Assembly: GCA_030523505.1 (NCBI GenBank)
Contig: JAUNIK010000181.1
Location: 1-5,876 of the forward strand
Origin: Prevotellaceae bacterium
Lineage (GTDB): Bacteria > Bacteroidota > Bacteroidia > Bacteroidales > Bacteroidaceae
Reading direction: 5' to 3'
DNA: 5,876 bases
Shown: piece by piece, positions 5,855-5,876 of the stretch
Layout of the letters: every line of letters starts with the position of its first letter
Numbering within the stretch: the first letter of the stretch is position 1
The notes under the pieces: model-generated
Database searches by the model: none
The model's input: only the letters and a program-made list of their open reading frames with translations
Told to the model about the DNA's origin: nothing
Made by a program: the position numbers and the translations under genes

Positions 5855-5876
5855 GATTGGTTTATGTTAGTTATTA

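Noticed and set aside
1..5876. CRISPR array, tRNA, rRNA, insertion sequence or novel defence system
   Set aside because: I saw no regularly spaced repeats, cloverleaf-like sequences, transposase motifs or defence-type domains. All sizeable genes belong to known families.

Overview
The window looks like chromosomal DNA from a Bacteroidales bacterium, most likely Prevotella or a close relative. The evidence is a UpxY-type NusG paralogue, a PorT-like protein of the type IX secretion system, a 5'-nucleotidase split into two genes, Bacteroidetes-type -7 promoter boxes (TAnnTTTG), and no Shine-Dalgarno-like sequence before the starts. The species is an inference from these family traits; no rRNA or other taxonomic marker is present.

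Layout: (1) On the minus strand at the left edge is a UpxY/NusG-like antiterminator. Its operon, usually capsule or exopolysaccharide genes, would continue off the left end. (2) A divergent AT-rich spacer of roughly 225-300 bp contains -7-like boxes on both strands. (3) A two-gene plus-strand operon encodes a split UshA-type 5'-nucleotidase: first a lipoprotein with the C-terminal substrate-binding domain, then a secreted metallophosphatase with the catalytic domain. The first gene's signal peptide is broken by one extra T in a T9 tract. (4) A spacer of about 230 bp holds a hexamer tandem repeat and a clear promoter. (5) rplS (ribosomal protein L19) stands alone and ends in a strong terminator. 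(6) A porT-like outer-membrane barrel gene has a GTG start and a 7-bp inverted repeat just upstream, and it ends in a second strong terminator. (7) Convergent on the minus strand is a secreted family 9 glycoside hydrolase (Ig-like domain plus catalytic domain), whose promoter region lies off the right end.

The genes do not form one pathway. Four independent units sit side by side: polysaccharide-operon control, periplasmic nucleotide scavenging, translation plus secretion housekeeping, and beta-glucan degradation. I see no mobile element, CRISPR array, tRNA or rRNA, and no convincing sign of an undescribed multi-gene system. The most notable local signal is the poly-T frameshift in the lipoprotein signal peptide (936-944). 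It may be a sequencing or assembly error, a mutation, or a slippage-based switch.
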